The position numbers and the translations under genes are program-made. 54,379 nucleotides of DNA from the IMG/VR virus record IMGVR_UViG_3300009551_000054, positions 1 through 54,379 of that record; one strand, 5' to 3'. Below, piece after piece: positions 41,208 to 49,269 of the stretch. A model generated the notes under the pieces. That model saw only the letters and a list, made by a program, of their open reading frames with translations, was not told where the DNA came from and did no database searches. Source of the stretch: a virus. How positions within the stretch are numbered: position 1 is the stretch's first letter; every line of letters begins with the position of its first letter.

Positions 41208-41666
41208 TTATTCCCCTCCCTTGTGGGTGGGGGCGGGCTCGGCTGCGTTCAAAGCAACACGCATGAAATTGACGACTGTCACCATGTCGCAATCGTTGGG
41301 GTTCCACGTCCGAGGCCGCATACGCATCATCAGCCGAGTGAAACCAGGTATGCGACGTTGGCTCGGTCCGCCGAACAGTTCGTAAAACTCGAATGTTGAT
41401 GCGGGTATGCCACCATGGGCTAGCGTCAGATTGCTCTCATAGTAGAACTCGTTCGGCTCCGATTGCGGATAGCCGGGGGGCAATAGGGCCAGTAGGGTAG
41501 TGGTTGGGCGGTTCCAATCTTCAGGGTTGAAAAGTTTAGCAGCAGGGACCGAAAGGGCCGCAAAGCCGCCAGAATACGCGGCAAGGATGGCGTCGGGCCA
41601 CTTCGCCCTCACCTTGTCGAAGTGTCGCGATAGGATGCTATCGGGTAGAGCGGTTGAGGCTCTCAT
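41208..41666 (-). CDS. Putative E2-like (UBC-fold, Prok-E2_E type) protein
   Basis: 152 residues from the ATG at 41666. The central part TTTLLALLPPGYPQSEPNEF, then YYESNLTLAHGGIPAS and later WNPNDCDMVTVVNFMRVAL follow the order of the prokaryotic E2 family E, relatives of ubiquitin-conjugating enzymes usually found beside ubiquitin-like and E1-like genes. No such partner is seen in the window. Cys126 is the only late cysteine. Assignment is by pattern only; a solitary phage E2-like protein could act on a host or rival-phage system. Confidence 0.5.
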   Translation of the reverse strand: MRASTALPDSILSRHFDKVRAKWPDAILAAYSGGFAALSVPAAKLFNPEDWNRPTTTLLALLPPGYPQSEPNEFYYESNLTLAHGGIPASTFEFYELFGGPSQRRIPGFTRLMMRMRPRTWNPNDCDMVTVVNFMRVALNAAEPAPTHKGGE

Positions 41667-42655
41667 TTGACGCCCTCCAGCTTGTCGGCTACATCGCGCA
41701 TGACATCGCGAGCGCAATCTAACGTGTGCAGCGCGTCGCCGAGTTCTTCTTCGGCCACTAGATGAGTCGCGTTAAACCGAAGCGTCTCGATAGCATCCGA
41801 GATTGCCGTCGCCCCACTGGTGGAGGAGAGGGCGGCAATCCGCAGCAGATCGGTATAGGAAATGCGAGACCATTTGCTCGTCAGCGGGACACGCGCATCA
41901 TGCCCGGCGTCTTCACGCCTAGCGATCTCATTTCGCGCCTCCTCTGGAGTGGGGCCAATCACCTCCGCCCTTGGCTGGGATAAGGGTGGGGAGGCGAGGG
42001 CTGCCAGATCGAACTCGTGCGGCCGAAGCTGGACGTATTTCTTGCCGGCTTCCCAACCCGCGTCATAGATCGCCTTGTCGTGCGCTTCGACTTCCTCGCT
42101 CCCCCGCTCAGGCGGTAATGGTTTGAGGTAGAGGGGTTCGATCACATGGCGACGCTTGGCGGGAACTGTCTTGTTTTCTGCATACAATGCATCAGCTGCT
42201 GATTGGCTATATGCGTGCTTCCACGCGCCTTTCCCGTGCAGCAGGTAGCGCCACTCCACCGGCTCTGCGCCCACTTCCGGTTTGAGGTAGAGGGCAGACC
42301 TGATGCGAGCATAATCAGCCTGCGCAACCGCCTTGGCGCCTTCCAGTGTTGACTTCCATCCCGGAAATGCAGTGCCATTTTTGCAGGTCGTAAACACGAT
42401 TTCGGAGAGCCGATGTACCGTGTACAAATCGCCCGCCGCAGAGCGTGCCTCGCCATGCTGCCAGTCCAATTCTGTCGGCAGCGCCTTGACGCCCACTTCA
42501 CCCTTATCAGGGACCAGATGGGGAAGGGCGGCTTCGATTGCGGTTTTTACGATTGCCTTGGTTGACTCGGCGGGCGGGAGAGTTTCGTTGTTGAACATCT
42601 TCGCGACCGCTCGTGCTGCAGCCTCAACCGCTTCGTCCATCGTCACCTTATTCAT
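41663..42655 (-). CDS. Large hypothetical early protein, 330 aa
   Basis: From the ATG at 42655. A modular look: helical start (DEAVEAAARAVAKMFNNETL), a central part with AYSQSAADALYAENKTVPAK as found in phage proteins of variable composition, and a helical C-terminus. Function unknown. Overlaps both neighbours by four bases. Confidence 0.75.
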   Translation of the reverse strand: MNKVTMDEAVEAAARAVAKMFNNETLPPAESTKAIVKTAIEAALPHLVPDKGEVGVKALPTELDWQHGEARSAAGDLYTVHRLSEIVFTTCKNGTAFPGWKSTLEGAKAVAQADYARIRSALYLKPEVGAEPVEWRYLLHGKGAWKHAYSQSAADALYAENKTVPAKRRHVIEPLYLKPLPPERGSEEVEAHDKAIYDAGWEAGKKYVQLRPHEFDLAALASPPLSQPRAEVIGPTPEEARNEIARREDAGHDARVPLTSKWSRISYTDLLRIAALSSTSGATAISDAIETLRFNATHLVAEEELGDALHTLDCARDVMRDVADKLEGVK

Positions 42656-42918
42656 TTCGTCTCTCCTGATTGGAGGGCCTTGCGGCCGGCGGTGGAACAT
42701 TCCCAATGATAGCCGTTGGAGTTCAGGTACTCAGTTAGGAGACCGCGGCGCACCAAACTTTTCACAGTGCGGATGTTGACACCGATCACGGCCCAAAAGT
42801 CCCTAGAGACGAGCCGATCTGAAGCCTCGCGAAGCGCGTACGCTTGGTCTTCGCTCAGGCGAACCGCCCCATCCTTGCTATTCATCGGTCGGACCGCTTC
42901 ATCGGGGATGGGGGTCAT
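42652..42918 (-). CDS. Small DNA-binding-like protein, 88 aa
   Basis: Contains SRDFWAVIGVNIRTVKSLVR followed by RGLLTEY, which looks like a winged or simple helix-turn-helix. May be a regulator or a replication accessory. Confidence in function is low. Confidence 0.65.
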   Translation of the reverse strand: MTPIPDEAVRPMNSKDGAVRLSEDQAYALREASDRLVSRDFWAVIGVNIRTVKSLVRRGLLTEYLNSNGYHWECSTAGRKALQSGETK

Positions 42919-43337
42919 GGGGATGCTCCCACATTCGACGCCATATTTTCGGGCGAGAAGTTGGCGACGAACGAAGGGTAGTAGTCATCGTTATTGTCGG
43001 TGCCGACTACCAACACGACCTTGGCTGTTTGGGTGTCGATCAGCTCCAGCAGATCGCATGAATTGTAACCGTTTCGCTCACGGATGACGGCGAGAACCTG
43101 AATGGCCGGGAAGACGTTCACCGGCTTCTTGCGCGACCGCACTATCTCCCGCATGCTACTGCGGTAGCCGTCGCTCGGGTCTTCGACGACGCACCATACG
43201 GTGCCATCAAGTCGGAACCGGCAGGTGTTGGCATCTTCGTTGTAGTCGGCGCCTTCATAGGCTGGGAGGCTGACGTTCTCGAAGTCAACGGCGTCGAGCA
43301 AGTGAAGGCCGATCAGGTCTTTCAATTGCGTGCTCAT
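42915..43337 (-). CDS. Hypothetical protein, 140 aa
   Basis: From the ATG at 43337, which overlaps the HNH gene stop. Beta-rich with RFRLDGTVWCVVEDPSDGYR and KVVLVVGTDNNDDYYPSFVA; conserved-looking. Function unknown. Confidence 0.7.
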   Translation of the reverse strand: MSTQLKDLIGLHLLDAVDFENVSLPAYEGADYNEDANTCRFRLDGTVWCVVEDPSDGYRSSMREIVRSRKKPVNVFPAIQVLAVIRERNGYNSCDLLELIDTQTAKVVLVVGTDNNDDYYPSFVANFSPENMASNVGASP

Positions 43338-43732
43338 CTGGTTTCCTCTTCGAACTGGCCAATGTGTTTGTGATGGGGAGTCGTTGCGCGGTGTTGAGGT
43401 TTTGGCGGCGGGAATCCGCGGCTTTGGAATGACGAGCTGCGACCGGTTTCCGGTCGCCAGCCAGCGGTCACGAGACGGTCGCGCTTGGCCTTTGATTTTG
43501 CGTCCGCTGCGTCTTTTTCCTGCTTGCAGCTCTCGTGCGACGGCCACAGATCGGCGTCGTCATCAGAGCCGCCTTGAGCCAAGGATTCGGGATGCTCGAT
43601 AAACCACTTTTGGCCCTGACGGATTTGCTGACGGCAGTTGAAGCAGATGCCGTTGCGAGCGAGGAAGATGCGAGCCGCACGGGCCTTCGTCATCTTCCGT
43701 CGCGGCGTATGGGCGATGAACTCAACGGGCAT
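43334..43732 (-). CDS. HNH endonuclease, second
   Basis: 132 residues. ARNGICFNCRQQI supplies the first CxxC, FIEHPESLAQGGSDDDADLW the catalytic His and Asn-region, and PSHESCKQEKDAADAKSK the last metal/HNH part with only one cysteine. The C-terminal 50 residues are basic and disordered. Possible homing or packaging nuclease; unlike the 2357 gene it is in the recombination operon. Confidence 0.78.
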   Translation of the reverse strand: MPVEFIAHTPRRKMTKARAARIFLARNGICFNCRQQIRQGQKWFIEHPESLAQGGSDDDADLWPSHESCKQEKDAADAKSKAKRDRLVTAGWRPETGRSSSFQSRGFPPPKPQHRATTPHHKHIGQFEEETR

Positions 43733-43913
43733 GGTAGCGATTGCCCCCGTCTGTCACCTCAACGACCGCTCGCTTTTTCTTCACGAGGGCATCGAGAACA
43801 TCAGTCATCAATTGATGCGCGTGGGGCCGCAAATCGTCATGGCCGATCAGAACTGACCCCTCACGACAGAGGATCAGATAGGCGCCTTCCTCAAGTTCTG
43901 AGAGCTTGCGCAT
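43722..43913 (-). CDS. Small hypothetical protein, 63 aa
   Basis: From the ATG at 43913. MRKLSELEEGAYLILCREGS and a basic C-terminus. Overlaps both neighbours. No family recognised. Confidence 0.65.
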   Translation of the reverse strand: MRKLSELEEGAYLILCREGSVLIGHDDLRPHAHQLMTDVLDALVKKKRAVVEVTDGGNRYHAR

Positions 43914-44434
43914 TATGCCGCCCTCGCAGCGTGCTTTTCGACGGTGCCAGGCGCAGTGCCGAGCAGCGCGTCGATGAACTCCAGTACATCGCTCTTGCTT
44001 TGCTGGAACTCGCCATTGCCGGGCATTGCGGCGTGCGATTGGCTTTTGGCCGTCCAGATGCGGACAACACGCCCGCGCGTTTCGATGATGGCGTAGGTAT
44101 CGAGCGGTCGTATCGTCGCGGCAAGCCGGAGCGCCTCGGCATCGCTGCCGCAAACATGCTCGCGTTCGTCTCGGTATCCCTTGCGGATCAGCGCCTTTTT
44201 GCGAAGGTGTTCGGAGGTCGGGTAAATCTCGCGCAATTCGTCGGGAAGATTTTCGACGGCGTCGGCAATGGTCGCGAAATAGTGGTTGTGGCTGACCTTT
44301 GACCGCCCGCCTACCGGCTCCATAAGGTAGGCCTGACCGACAACGAATTGCTCATCAGCTTTGCGGGCAAAGAACGATCCGTCAGGCACCATTGCCTCGC
44401 CAGACCAGCGGAATTTTACGGGAGCGGTACTCAT
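43913..44434 (-). CDS. Conserved phage hypothetical protein, 173 aa
   Basis: ATG at 44434 in an ATGA overlap (a GTG at 44437 is also possible). The C-terminal two thirds, SHNHYFATIADAVENLPDEL, TSEHLRKKALIRKGYRDERE, and AIIETRGRVVRIWTAKSQSH, belong to a family frequent in phages of Alphaproteobacteria near recombination genes. Possible recombination helper by context. Confidence 0.75.
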   Translation of the reverse strand: MSTAPVKFRWSGEAMVPDGSFFARKADEQFVVGQAYLMEPVGGRSKVSHNHYFATIADAVENLPDELREIYPTSEHLRKKALIRKGYRDEREHVCGSDAEALRLAATIRPLDTYAIIETRGRVVRIWTAKSQSHAAMPGNGEFQQSKSDVLEFIDALLGTAPGTVEKHAARAA

Positions 44435-44619
44435 CACGCACCTGTCCCGCGACCGAGATATTCTCGGCGCTCTGGCAGAAATCGCTCAAGCAAGTTGACG
44501 CGCTCGACCTTATTGAGCCGCTTGTTGGTTTCTATGGTATGCTGGACGCGGCTCAGTTCTTCCAAGCCGTTCGTGTCGGCGATCCGGCGCTTGAACATGT
44601 CGTATGGCGACTGCGACAT
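44434..44619 (-). CDS. Small helical protein, 61 aa
   Basis: From the ATG at 44619: MSQSPYDMFKRRIADTNGLE then a coiled helix. The in-frame sequence just upstream (HKWDRPAPNKPGWINR) also looks like protein, so translation may start earlier at a non-ATG codon near the YqaJ stop. Confidence 0.6.
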   Translation of the reverse strand: MSQSPYDMFKRRIADTNGLEELSRVQHTIETNKRLNKVERVNLLERFLPERREYLGRGTGA

Positions 44620-44662
44620 TCGATTGATCCAGCCGGGCTTGTTAGGCGCCGGCCGGTCCCAT

Positions 44663-45310
44663 TTATGCGGCGGCAGCCGCTCGGAATTGGTTTCGTGTGT
44701 TGTAGAGGGTCGATAGTGACGCGAGCTTTTCAGCCAGTTCGGCGAGGAAGTTGACAACCTCGCGCTCAAGCTCGTGGATGTGCTGGTCGTCTCGGGAGAC
44801 GCGCTTGACGAACAGCCGCATTTCCTCCGGCATCCGAGGATCGAAAGACGCGAAATCGCACCAGGCGCGGCCCGTGCACGCCATCTGCCATTGCATCTGC
44901 GTCAGATATTTCGACGGGACAGTGCCGCTGAGCAGCGTGTCGATATGAGTTGCGGTGTTGGGGCACTTGATTTCTATCAGCCCGTCTTCCCCGACAAGGC
45001 CGTCAGGGCTCGCGCCAGACTCGGCGATCGACGGATGAGGCACAAAACCGACCTGCAGCACCGAGACGTCGCGGCGGAACTCGTATGCGGCCCGCGCTTC
45101 GGGCTCCGTCTCGGTGCCATGCACCATTGCGGCGTTCGTGAAGCTCTCGGCAACGTCGCCGGTCAGGCGCTCCGCCACAAGCTGCGCGAGATAGTTGGCG
45201 CGCGAGGCGCTTGGGCCGCTTTTGGTCTTGGCGATGATATCTGCGACACGCGAGGCCGTGACCTTGCCGCAGCGCTCAGCGAACCATTCCGTGGATCCCT
45301 GTTCGGTCAT
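44663..45310 (-). CDS. YqaJ/lambda Exo-type recombination exonuclease
   Basis: 215 residues. Starts with the family's QGSTEWFAERCGKVTASRVA, with active-site residues Asp103 (SPDGLVG), Glu113-x-Lys115 (LIEIKCP) and the motif QMQWQMACTG at about 138-147. It degrades one strand of double-stranded DNA to leave a 3' tail for the annealing protein encoded next door (ERF). Starts overlap, so the pair is coupled. Confidence 0.92.
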   Translation of the reverse strand: MTEQGSTEWFAERCGKVTASRVADIIAKTKSGPSASRANYLAQLVAERLTGDVAESFTNAAMVHGTETEPEARAAYEFRRDVSVLQVGFVPHPSIAESGASPDGLVGEDGLIEIKCPNTATHIDTLLSGTVPSKYLTQMQWQMACTGRAWCDFASFDPRMPEEMRLFVKRVSRDDQHIHELEREVVNFLAELAEKLASLSTLYNTRNQFRAAAAA

Positions 45311-46062
45311 TTCTGCGCCCTCTTGGAGTTGAGGGAAGCAATTGCACGGTCGTATTGCGCCGCTGGCAGATCGGGCAGGGCGTCGATTTTGAAGTAGGCG
45401 CAGAAGCGGGCCACATCCGACTTGGTTTCCTCGATCAGCGCCCGCAATGCGGTGAGTTGCGCTTCGGAAATCGTCTCAGCCATCCCGGCCGCTTTGCCGT
45501 CGTCGTCCTCACCGCGCGTGGTGATGTTGAGGAGGGCCATGGCAGTGTAGCGCTTGCCGTAGCTCGTGCTCGATCCGATCGCCTGCACGTTGTTTTTGCT
45601 GCCGGTCGAATCCATCGGCAGGCTCAGCGTCGTCTCATCGAAGTGGCCTTCGCGATGAGAAAGGACGCCGGTCACCTCAACACGGTCGGCCTCTTTCTTG
45701 ACCCGGAACGACAGCGCGAACCCGTACTCGGCAAGCAACGGACGGATTGCTTCGTTGATATCCTCCCAAAGCGCGTAGGGAGTGTCGTGTCCCGTTTTGC
45801 CGTCCTTCGCCGGGACGCTGATCATGCCACGACGCCCAATCACGGGTAGGCTGGGCTGCATTTCAGCGAGGGCGGCGGCGAATGCGCTGCGCGCCTGGCG
45901 CTCCGTCAGCCGCTCGTGCATCTGCATAAGCCGCTCCATCTTGTCGATATCGACGGTAGGGTCGGACGCAGCCCGGCTGATGACTTGGAGCAGGGTGGTG
46001 CTGTCGTTGAGAATGACGATATCGCCCTCGGAATTACGCTCGGCTACGGCTTGTGCGTTCAT
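45307..46062 (-). CDS. erf: ERF-family single-strand annealing protein
   Basis: 251 residues from the ATG at 46062 (ATGA with the upstream gene); a start at 46077 is possible. The ERF core is clear: YALWEDINEAIRPLLAEYGF, VTGVLSHREGHFDETTLSLP, GSKNNVQAIGSSTSYGKRYT and LLNITTRGEDDDG. It anneals complementary strands and, as in P22, supports genome circularisation and recombination together with the adjacent exonuclease. Confidence 0.93.
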   Translation of the reverse strand: MNAQAVAERNSEGDIVILNDSTTLLQVISRAASDPTVDIDKMERLMQMHERLTERQARSAFAAALAEMQPSLPVIGRRGMISVPAKDGKTGHDTPYALWEDINEAIRPLLAEYGFALSFRVKKEADRVEVTGVLSHREGHFDETTLSLPMDSTGSKNNVQAIGSSTSYGKRYTAMALLNITTRGEDDDGKAAGMAETISEAQLTALRALIEETKSDVARFCAYFKIDALPDLPAAQYDRAIASLNSKRAQK

Positions 46063-46259
46063 GGCGATTTGCTCCAATCTTCGGCCATGCGAAGCGCTTG
46101 CTCGCGGCCTTCGGGTGATGAGTTGAACAGGGCGACGAGCGAGCCATCTTCGATGCGTTCGAGCGTCAGCTGCGGGCGATCAATGACGATCTCAACGCTC
46201 TGCGGCGTGGATACTGCCCTCATTGCGGAGGGAGGGGATTCGATAGTATCGAGGGTCAT
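46059..46259 (-). CDS. Small hypothetical protein, 66 aa
   Basis: From the ATG at 46259. MTLDTIESPPSAMRAVSTPQ, then a beta strand and a helix. Coupled on both sides within the recombination operon. Confidence 0.65.
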   Translation of the reverse strand: MTLDTIESPPSAMRAVSTPQSVEIVIDRPQLTLERIEDGSLVALFNSSPEGREQALRMAEDWSKSP

Positions 46260-46504
46260 TTCGACCTCTCGGCAAGCATGGCATCTGCGACGGCATAGGC
46301 CGACTGAGCCCACGCCTTGATCTTGTCGGCTCCGGTCGTGAAGTCCGACCAATCGCGAAGCGGGAGGGAGGCTAAGGTTTGGCCCGCGAACCAGTCGCGC
46401 AGCGTCATGCCATAGAAACCGGGGTAAGCATCACCTGACGGTCCGATGGCTACGAATGTCGGGAACGCCGGCTCCATGCCAGCCTGCGCATCTTCGGTAC
46501 TCAT
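46256..46504 (-). CDS. Conserved small phage protein, 82 aa
   Basis: From the ATG at 46504. Contains GMTLRDWFAGQTLASLPLRD and YAVADAMLAER, a combination found in very many phage proteins of unknown function. Overlap with both neighbours. Confidence 0.78.
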   Translation of the reverse strand: MSTEDAQAGMEPAFPTFVAIGPSGDAYPGFYGMTLRDWFAGQTLASLPLRDWSDFTTGADKIKAWAQSAYAVADAMLAERSK

Positions 46505-46584
46505 AGCCCAAAACCTCCGAAGAACCACGGAACGACAGAGACAGAAGCAGCTACGAGAGCGAGAAGGGTAAAGACGGGGGTCAT
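46501..46584 (-). CDS. Single-span membrane peptide, 27 aa
   Basis: The ATG at 46584 overlaps the upstream stop and its own stop overlaps the next start. The product is one hydrophobic helix (VFTLLALVAASVSVVPWFFG). Its exact fit between coupled genes is the evidence. Confidence 0.6.
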   Translation of the reverse strand: MTPVFTLLALVAASVSVVPWFFGGFGL

Positions 46585-46808
46585 TCTTGTTCTGCCTTGA
46601 ACTCGGATGACGACCAATCCTTCAGGGCGTCGTCATAGCTGGTGAAGGGATGGCCGTGGGTGCCGCATGCTAGGCAGGCGATCTGCACGTCCTCCCAATT
46701 CGACTTACCCGGCTTTGGGTCGGGAAACGCCCAATTGAGCGCCATTTCGTCCTTGCAGCCGCATACGGGACAAGGCTCGGTAATCGCGGGCGCGCTGAAC
46801 GGGCTCAT
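46581..46808 (-). CDS. Lar-like zinc-ribbon protein (restriction alleviation type)
   Basis: 75 residues with CPVCGCKD and CLACGTHG forming a zinc ribbon, and the C-terminal SYDDALKDWSSSEF that matches the A..xWN end of Lar-family proteins. Lar of the Rac prophage reduces type I restriction; most phage relatives are untested. Early position fits an anti-restriction role. Confidence 0.7.
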   Translation of the reverse strand: MSPFSAPAITEPCPVCGCKDEMALNWAFPDPKPGKSNWEDVQIACLACGTHGHPFTSYDDALKDWSSSEFKAEQE

Positions 46809-47026
46809 GCTGCAGCCTCTTCACGTTCTGCCGGCGCTTCGATCTTCTCGATGCGATAGCCGAGGGAGGCGGCAAGCTTGCGGAATTGATCGTCGCCGGC
46901 CCTTTCCTTGAATGACGTGACGTGGCTGGACGCTCTGCCGACCCCGAGGTAGTAGGCCGCCGTCAGGCTGTCGGCGCACAGCCTTGCGTGCGTCATTGCG
47001 TCGAGTAGATTTGGTGTGCGGCTCAT
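46805..47026 (-). CDS. Small helical hypothetical protein, 73 aa
   Basis: HARLCADSLTAAYYLGVGRA and a helical C-terminus, with AASLGYRIEKIE. Four-base overlap with the Lar-like gene. Not recognised. Confidence 0.65.
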   Translation of the reverse strand: MSRTPNLLDAMTHARLCADSLTAAYYLGVGRASSHVTSFKERAGDDQFRKLAASLGYRIEKIEAPAEREEAAA

Positions 47027-47063
47027 TCGTGTATCCCCATGGTTGCCCGGGTATCGGGAGGGC

Positions 47064-47288
47064 TTAGGCGGCGGTTTCGGGGAGACCGTCGAGCATGTTC
47101 AGCACCATGGCGCGGGCCTGCGTGGCGTCGAGGAGGTTGGTGCCGCTCGGTTCGCGTTTGTATTCGTGCTGAGTGCCGGCGTTGCCGGTTGGCTCGAACT
47201 TGACGCCGCCATCCGGATGGAAATCGTAGGGCAGCTTCCACGAGAGGAAGCGGTTCACCATGTAATCGATCTGTGCTTCGGTAAGCAT
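47064..47288 (-). CDS. Conserved small phage protein, 74 aa
   Basis: The start IDYMVNRFLSWKLPYDFHPD is a pattern shared by many phage proteins of unknown function. Stand-alone gene with short spacers. Confidence 0.75.
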   Translation of the reverse strand: MLTEAQIDYMVNRFLSWKLPYDFHPDGGVKFEPTGNAGTQHEYKREPSGTNLLDATQARAMVLNMLDGLPETAA

Positions 47289-47325
47289 CCTCGTGCTCCT
47301 TTGGGTTTGCTATCGGGGGAAGGGG

Positions 47326-47535
47326 TTAGCCTTCGAAGCCCATTTGCAGCTTGCCGCCGCAGTCGGTCCCCTTGCAGACTGTAAATTTGGTGTGATCGAC
47401 GCAGGCGCGATTGGTGTAAGGATCGCGGCCTCGGTGGATCACCTCTTTGACGGTGAACCCGTCCTTCGGGTCAGCGGAGCCGCAATAGTTGCACTTCGGG
47501 TGATCCGACTTGTCGGTGCGGTCATAGTGTCCCAT
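47326..47535 (-). CDS. Small putative zinc-binding protein, 69 aa
   Basis: CNYCGSAD at about 15-22 and VCKGTDCGGKLQ near the C-terminus give four cysteines in two pairs. Likely a small zinc finger. Function unknown. Confidence 0.65.
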   Translation of the reverse strand: MGHYDRTDKSDHPKCNYCGSADPKDGFTVKEVIHRGRDPYTNRACVDHTKFTVCKGTDCGGKLQMGFEG

Positions 47536-47561
47536 CGTCTTCCTCTTTCCTTGTGCGGGGG

Positions 47562-47987
47562 TTAGGCGCTCGCCGGAACGTCGACGTATTCGCTCTTTGG
47601 CGTGTAGGGAAACGTCACCGGGACGCGGCTGTCGTAGCTGGTGAAGCAGACGCCGTTGGGTTCACGAAAGATGCGACCATTGATGTCGTAGGCCTCGCCA
47701 TTTTTCTTGAAAACGTGCGAGCAACGCTTATTCTGAAGCGTGCCTTCGCCGCCGATTTCGGTCCACTCGTCGTCATCGCCGGTAAGCGGAGTCAGCGGCT
47801 CGAAACGGGCGACCTTCTCGAACATCGAGATTGCCATTCCAGCACTGAAGCCTGAGTGACCCTCGTCGGCGAATTGCTCGACCATCTTCATGACGGCATC
47901 GCCCAGCATCCCGCCATAACTGCTGTCCTTGTCGAACATCCCAGCTTTTGTCAGTTCGAAGCGCGCGTGTTCGGTCAAATTGCTCAT
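47562..47987 (-). CDS. Conserved hypothetical phage protein, 141 aa
   Basis: Helical N-terminal part (YGGMLGDAVMKMVEQFADEG with SGFSAGMAISMFEKVARFEP) and beta-rich C-terminus ending in FPYTPKSEYVDVP. This layout is common among early phage proteins and looks well conserved. No known activity. Confidence 0.75.
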   Translation of the reverse strand: MSNLTEHARFELTKAGMFDKDSSYGGMLGDAVMKMVEQFADEGHSGFSAGMAISMFEKVARFEPLTPLTGDDDEWTEIGGEGTLQNKRCSHVFKKNGEAYDINGRIFREPNGVCFTSYDSRVPVTFPYTPKSEYVDVPASA

Positions 47988-48008
47988 GTGCGTATTCCTT
48001 TTTCCCGG

Positions 48009-48284
48009 CTATGCCTGAGCGGATGTGCGGTTGAGTGGTGTGATCGGCGGCAATGCGGCGCGAAACTCGCGCTCAAGCCGCTTGCCGAAGTTTTCGCGGA
48101 GGTAGTAGGGGAGTGTGTCGATGCCCGGCACGTCCTCAAGCGCGTATTGAGCCATGACGTATTCGCCGAAGGTTTTGGCACCGACCACGGCAGCAGTGAG
48201 CCGCGTTGCTTCCTCGCGGAACATCGGCGACACGCCAGCGAGATAGCGCGCAATCCGATCATCTGTGGCGAAGTTAGCAGTCAT
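48009..48284 (-). CDS. Small helical protein, 91 aa
   Basis: ARYLAGVSPMFREEATRLTA and a C-terminal basic segment. ATGA overlap with the first gene of the operon. Unknown function. Confidence 0.65.
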   Translation of the reverse strand: MTANFATDDRIARYLAGVSPMFREEATRLTAAVVGAKTFGEYVMAQYALEDVPGIDTLPYYLRENFGKRLEREFRAALPPITPLNRTSAQA

Positions 48285-48472
48285 GGCTGCTCAGCCAGAC
48301 GCTTGACGGCCTTCAGCTTGAAAACGGTGTCCACCGTGTCGCCAAAAGCCGATGTGTAGTGCTCCTCGTACGAGAGCGCGGCGAGGTCTTTCACCTCGGC
48401 GATTGCCTGCGATGACGTGACGGGCGTTTTGAACGTCGCCCTGACCAAAATGTAATGAACCTTGGATTTCAT
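48281..48472 (-). CDS. First gene of the leftward operon, 63 aa
   Basis: From the ATG at 48472, about 26 bases after the predicted leftward start site. An alpha/beta protein (VHYILVRATFKTPVTSSQAI). As first product of the early operon it could be a host-takeover or anti-termination factor, but there is no motif. Confidence 0.65.
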   Translation of the reverse strand: MKSKVHYILVRATFKTPVTSSQAIAEVKDLAALSYEEHYTSAFGDTVDTVFKLKAVKRLAEQP

Positions 48473-48504
48473 CTCGTCGGCCCCAGTTCGATTTGCTGAG
48501 GACG

Positions 48505-48532
48505 ACAATACACCATGTATCGGACTTGGCAA
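48505..48532 (-). promoter_or_regulatory. Leftward early promoter (pL-like)
   Basis: On the minus strand TTGCCA (48532-48527), a 16-base spacer and TATTGT (48510-48505). The -35 box overlaps one repressor operator and the -10 box the other, so repressor binding would block polymerase directly. Confidence 0.65.
48506..48522. promoter_or_regulatory. Repressor operator OL-a
   Basis: CAATAC-ACCAT-GTATCG, a 17-bp near-palindrome matching three other sites around the repressor gene. Covers the -10 box of the leftward promoter. Confidence 0.75.
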
Positions 48533-48546
48533 TACGAAATGTATCG
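48530..48546. promoter_or_regulatory. Repressor operator OL-b
   Basis: CAATAC-GAAAT-GTATCG, same half-sites, centre 24 bp from OL-a. Overlaps the -35 box of the leftward promoter. Confidence 0.75.
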
Positions 48547-48563
48547 CAGTGATGCAAAAAAAA

Positions 48564-49229
48564 TCACATAGGCTCGAATTTGCCGATCACGACGCCTTCG
48601 ATTCGAACGACTTCATCGGAATCCGAGCTATCCAACATCACGGGTTCTTGATAGCGGGGATCGTCGGAGCAAGGCATCAGGAAGGAACCTTTGCGCGAAT
48701 AACGCAGCTCCTTGATCGTGTGTTCGACGAGGCCGGAGCGCTCGCGCACGACATGGACTAGCTGGCCGTGTTGAGGGCCACCAGGGTAACGGTCATAGCG
48801 CGCACAGATTGCGAAAGCCCCATCCGCTATACGTAAATTAACGCTTGGCCCCTCAACCTTAAGACAGTATTGCGCGCTCGCCGGAATATCGGGGCGAGGC
48901 ACCGCAGGCACCAGAATCTCCATATCTTCTAGCGCGTTCCCTTCCCGGAATACGCCCGCCGAGACAGTGCCAACTAGTGGCACTTTTATGACGTGGTTAA
49001 CGACTTCTACGGTCGCCTCCCCGTTTTCACCCGCCAAGATCATCTGGGGTTTCACGCCATAGGCGAGAGCATAGCGCTGCGCTGCGCCGTAGGGAATGTT
49101 CCGCGTGCCGTTTTCGTGGCTCCGGTAGGTGACCTCGTTCCAACCGAAGGCGTCGGCCGCGTCTTTCGCCGTCTCGAAACCCTTTGCTTCTCTTAGCCTT
49201 TTGAGGCGGTCGCCCGCTGTCCGGTTCAT
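48564..49229 (-). CDS. CI/LexA-type prophage repressor (S24 peptidase)
   Basis: 221 residues. N-terminal HTH at about 7-68 (DAADAFGWNEVTYRSHENGT), a linker, and an S24 domain with the Ala91-Gly92 cleavage site in VGTVSAGVF, Ser129 (VEGPSVN) and Lys173 (HTIKEL). It should hold the lysogenic state and self-cleave when RecA is activated. Flanked by two operator pairs. No Shine-Dalgarno is evident before its ATG. Its HTH is also found at the C-terminus of the 4604 protein. Confidence 0.92.
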   Translation of the reverse strand: MNRTAGDRLKRLREAKGFETAKDAADAFGWNEVTYRSHENGTRNIPYGAAQRYALAYGVKPQMILAGENGEATVEVVNHVIKVPLVGTVSAGVFREGNALEDMEILVPAVPRPDIPASAQYCLKVEGPSVNLRIADGAFAICARYDRYPGGPQHGQLVHVVRERSGLVEHTIKELRYSRKGSFLMPCSDDPRYQEPVMLDSSDSDEVVRIEGVVIGKFEPM

Positions 49230-49252
49230 GGCGACACAAATCGCACGCTATA

Positions 49253-49269
49253 CGATACATTGGGTATTG
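49253..49269. promoter_or_regulatory. Repressor operator OR-a
   Basis: CGATAC-ATTGG-GTATTG, between the repressor and the Cro-like gene. Its right edge overlaps the -35 box of the rightward promoter. Confidence 0.75.

Noticed and set aside
44774-45397. 207-aa plus-strand frame opposite the YqaJ exonuclease
   Set aside because: Shadow of a firmly identified gene.
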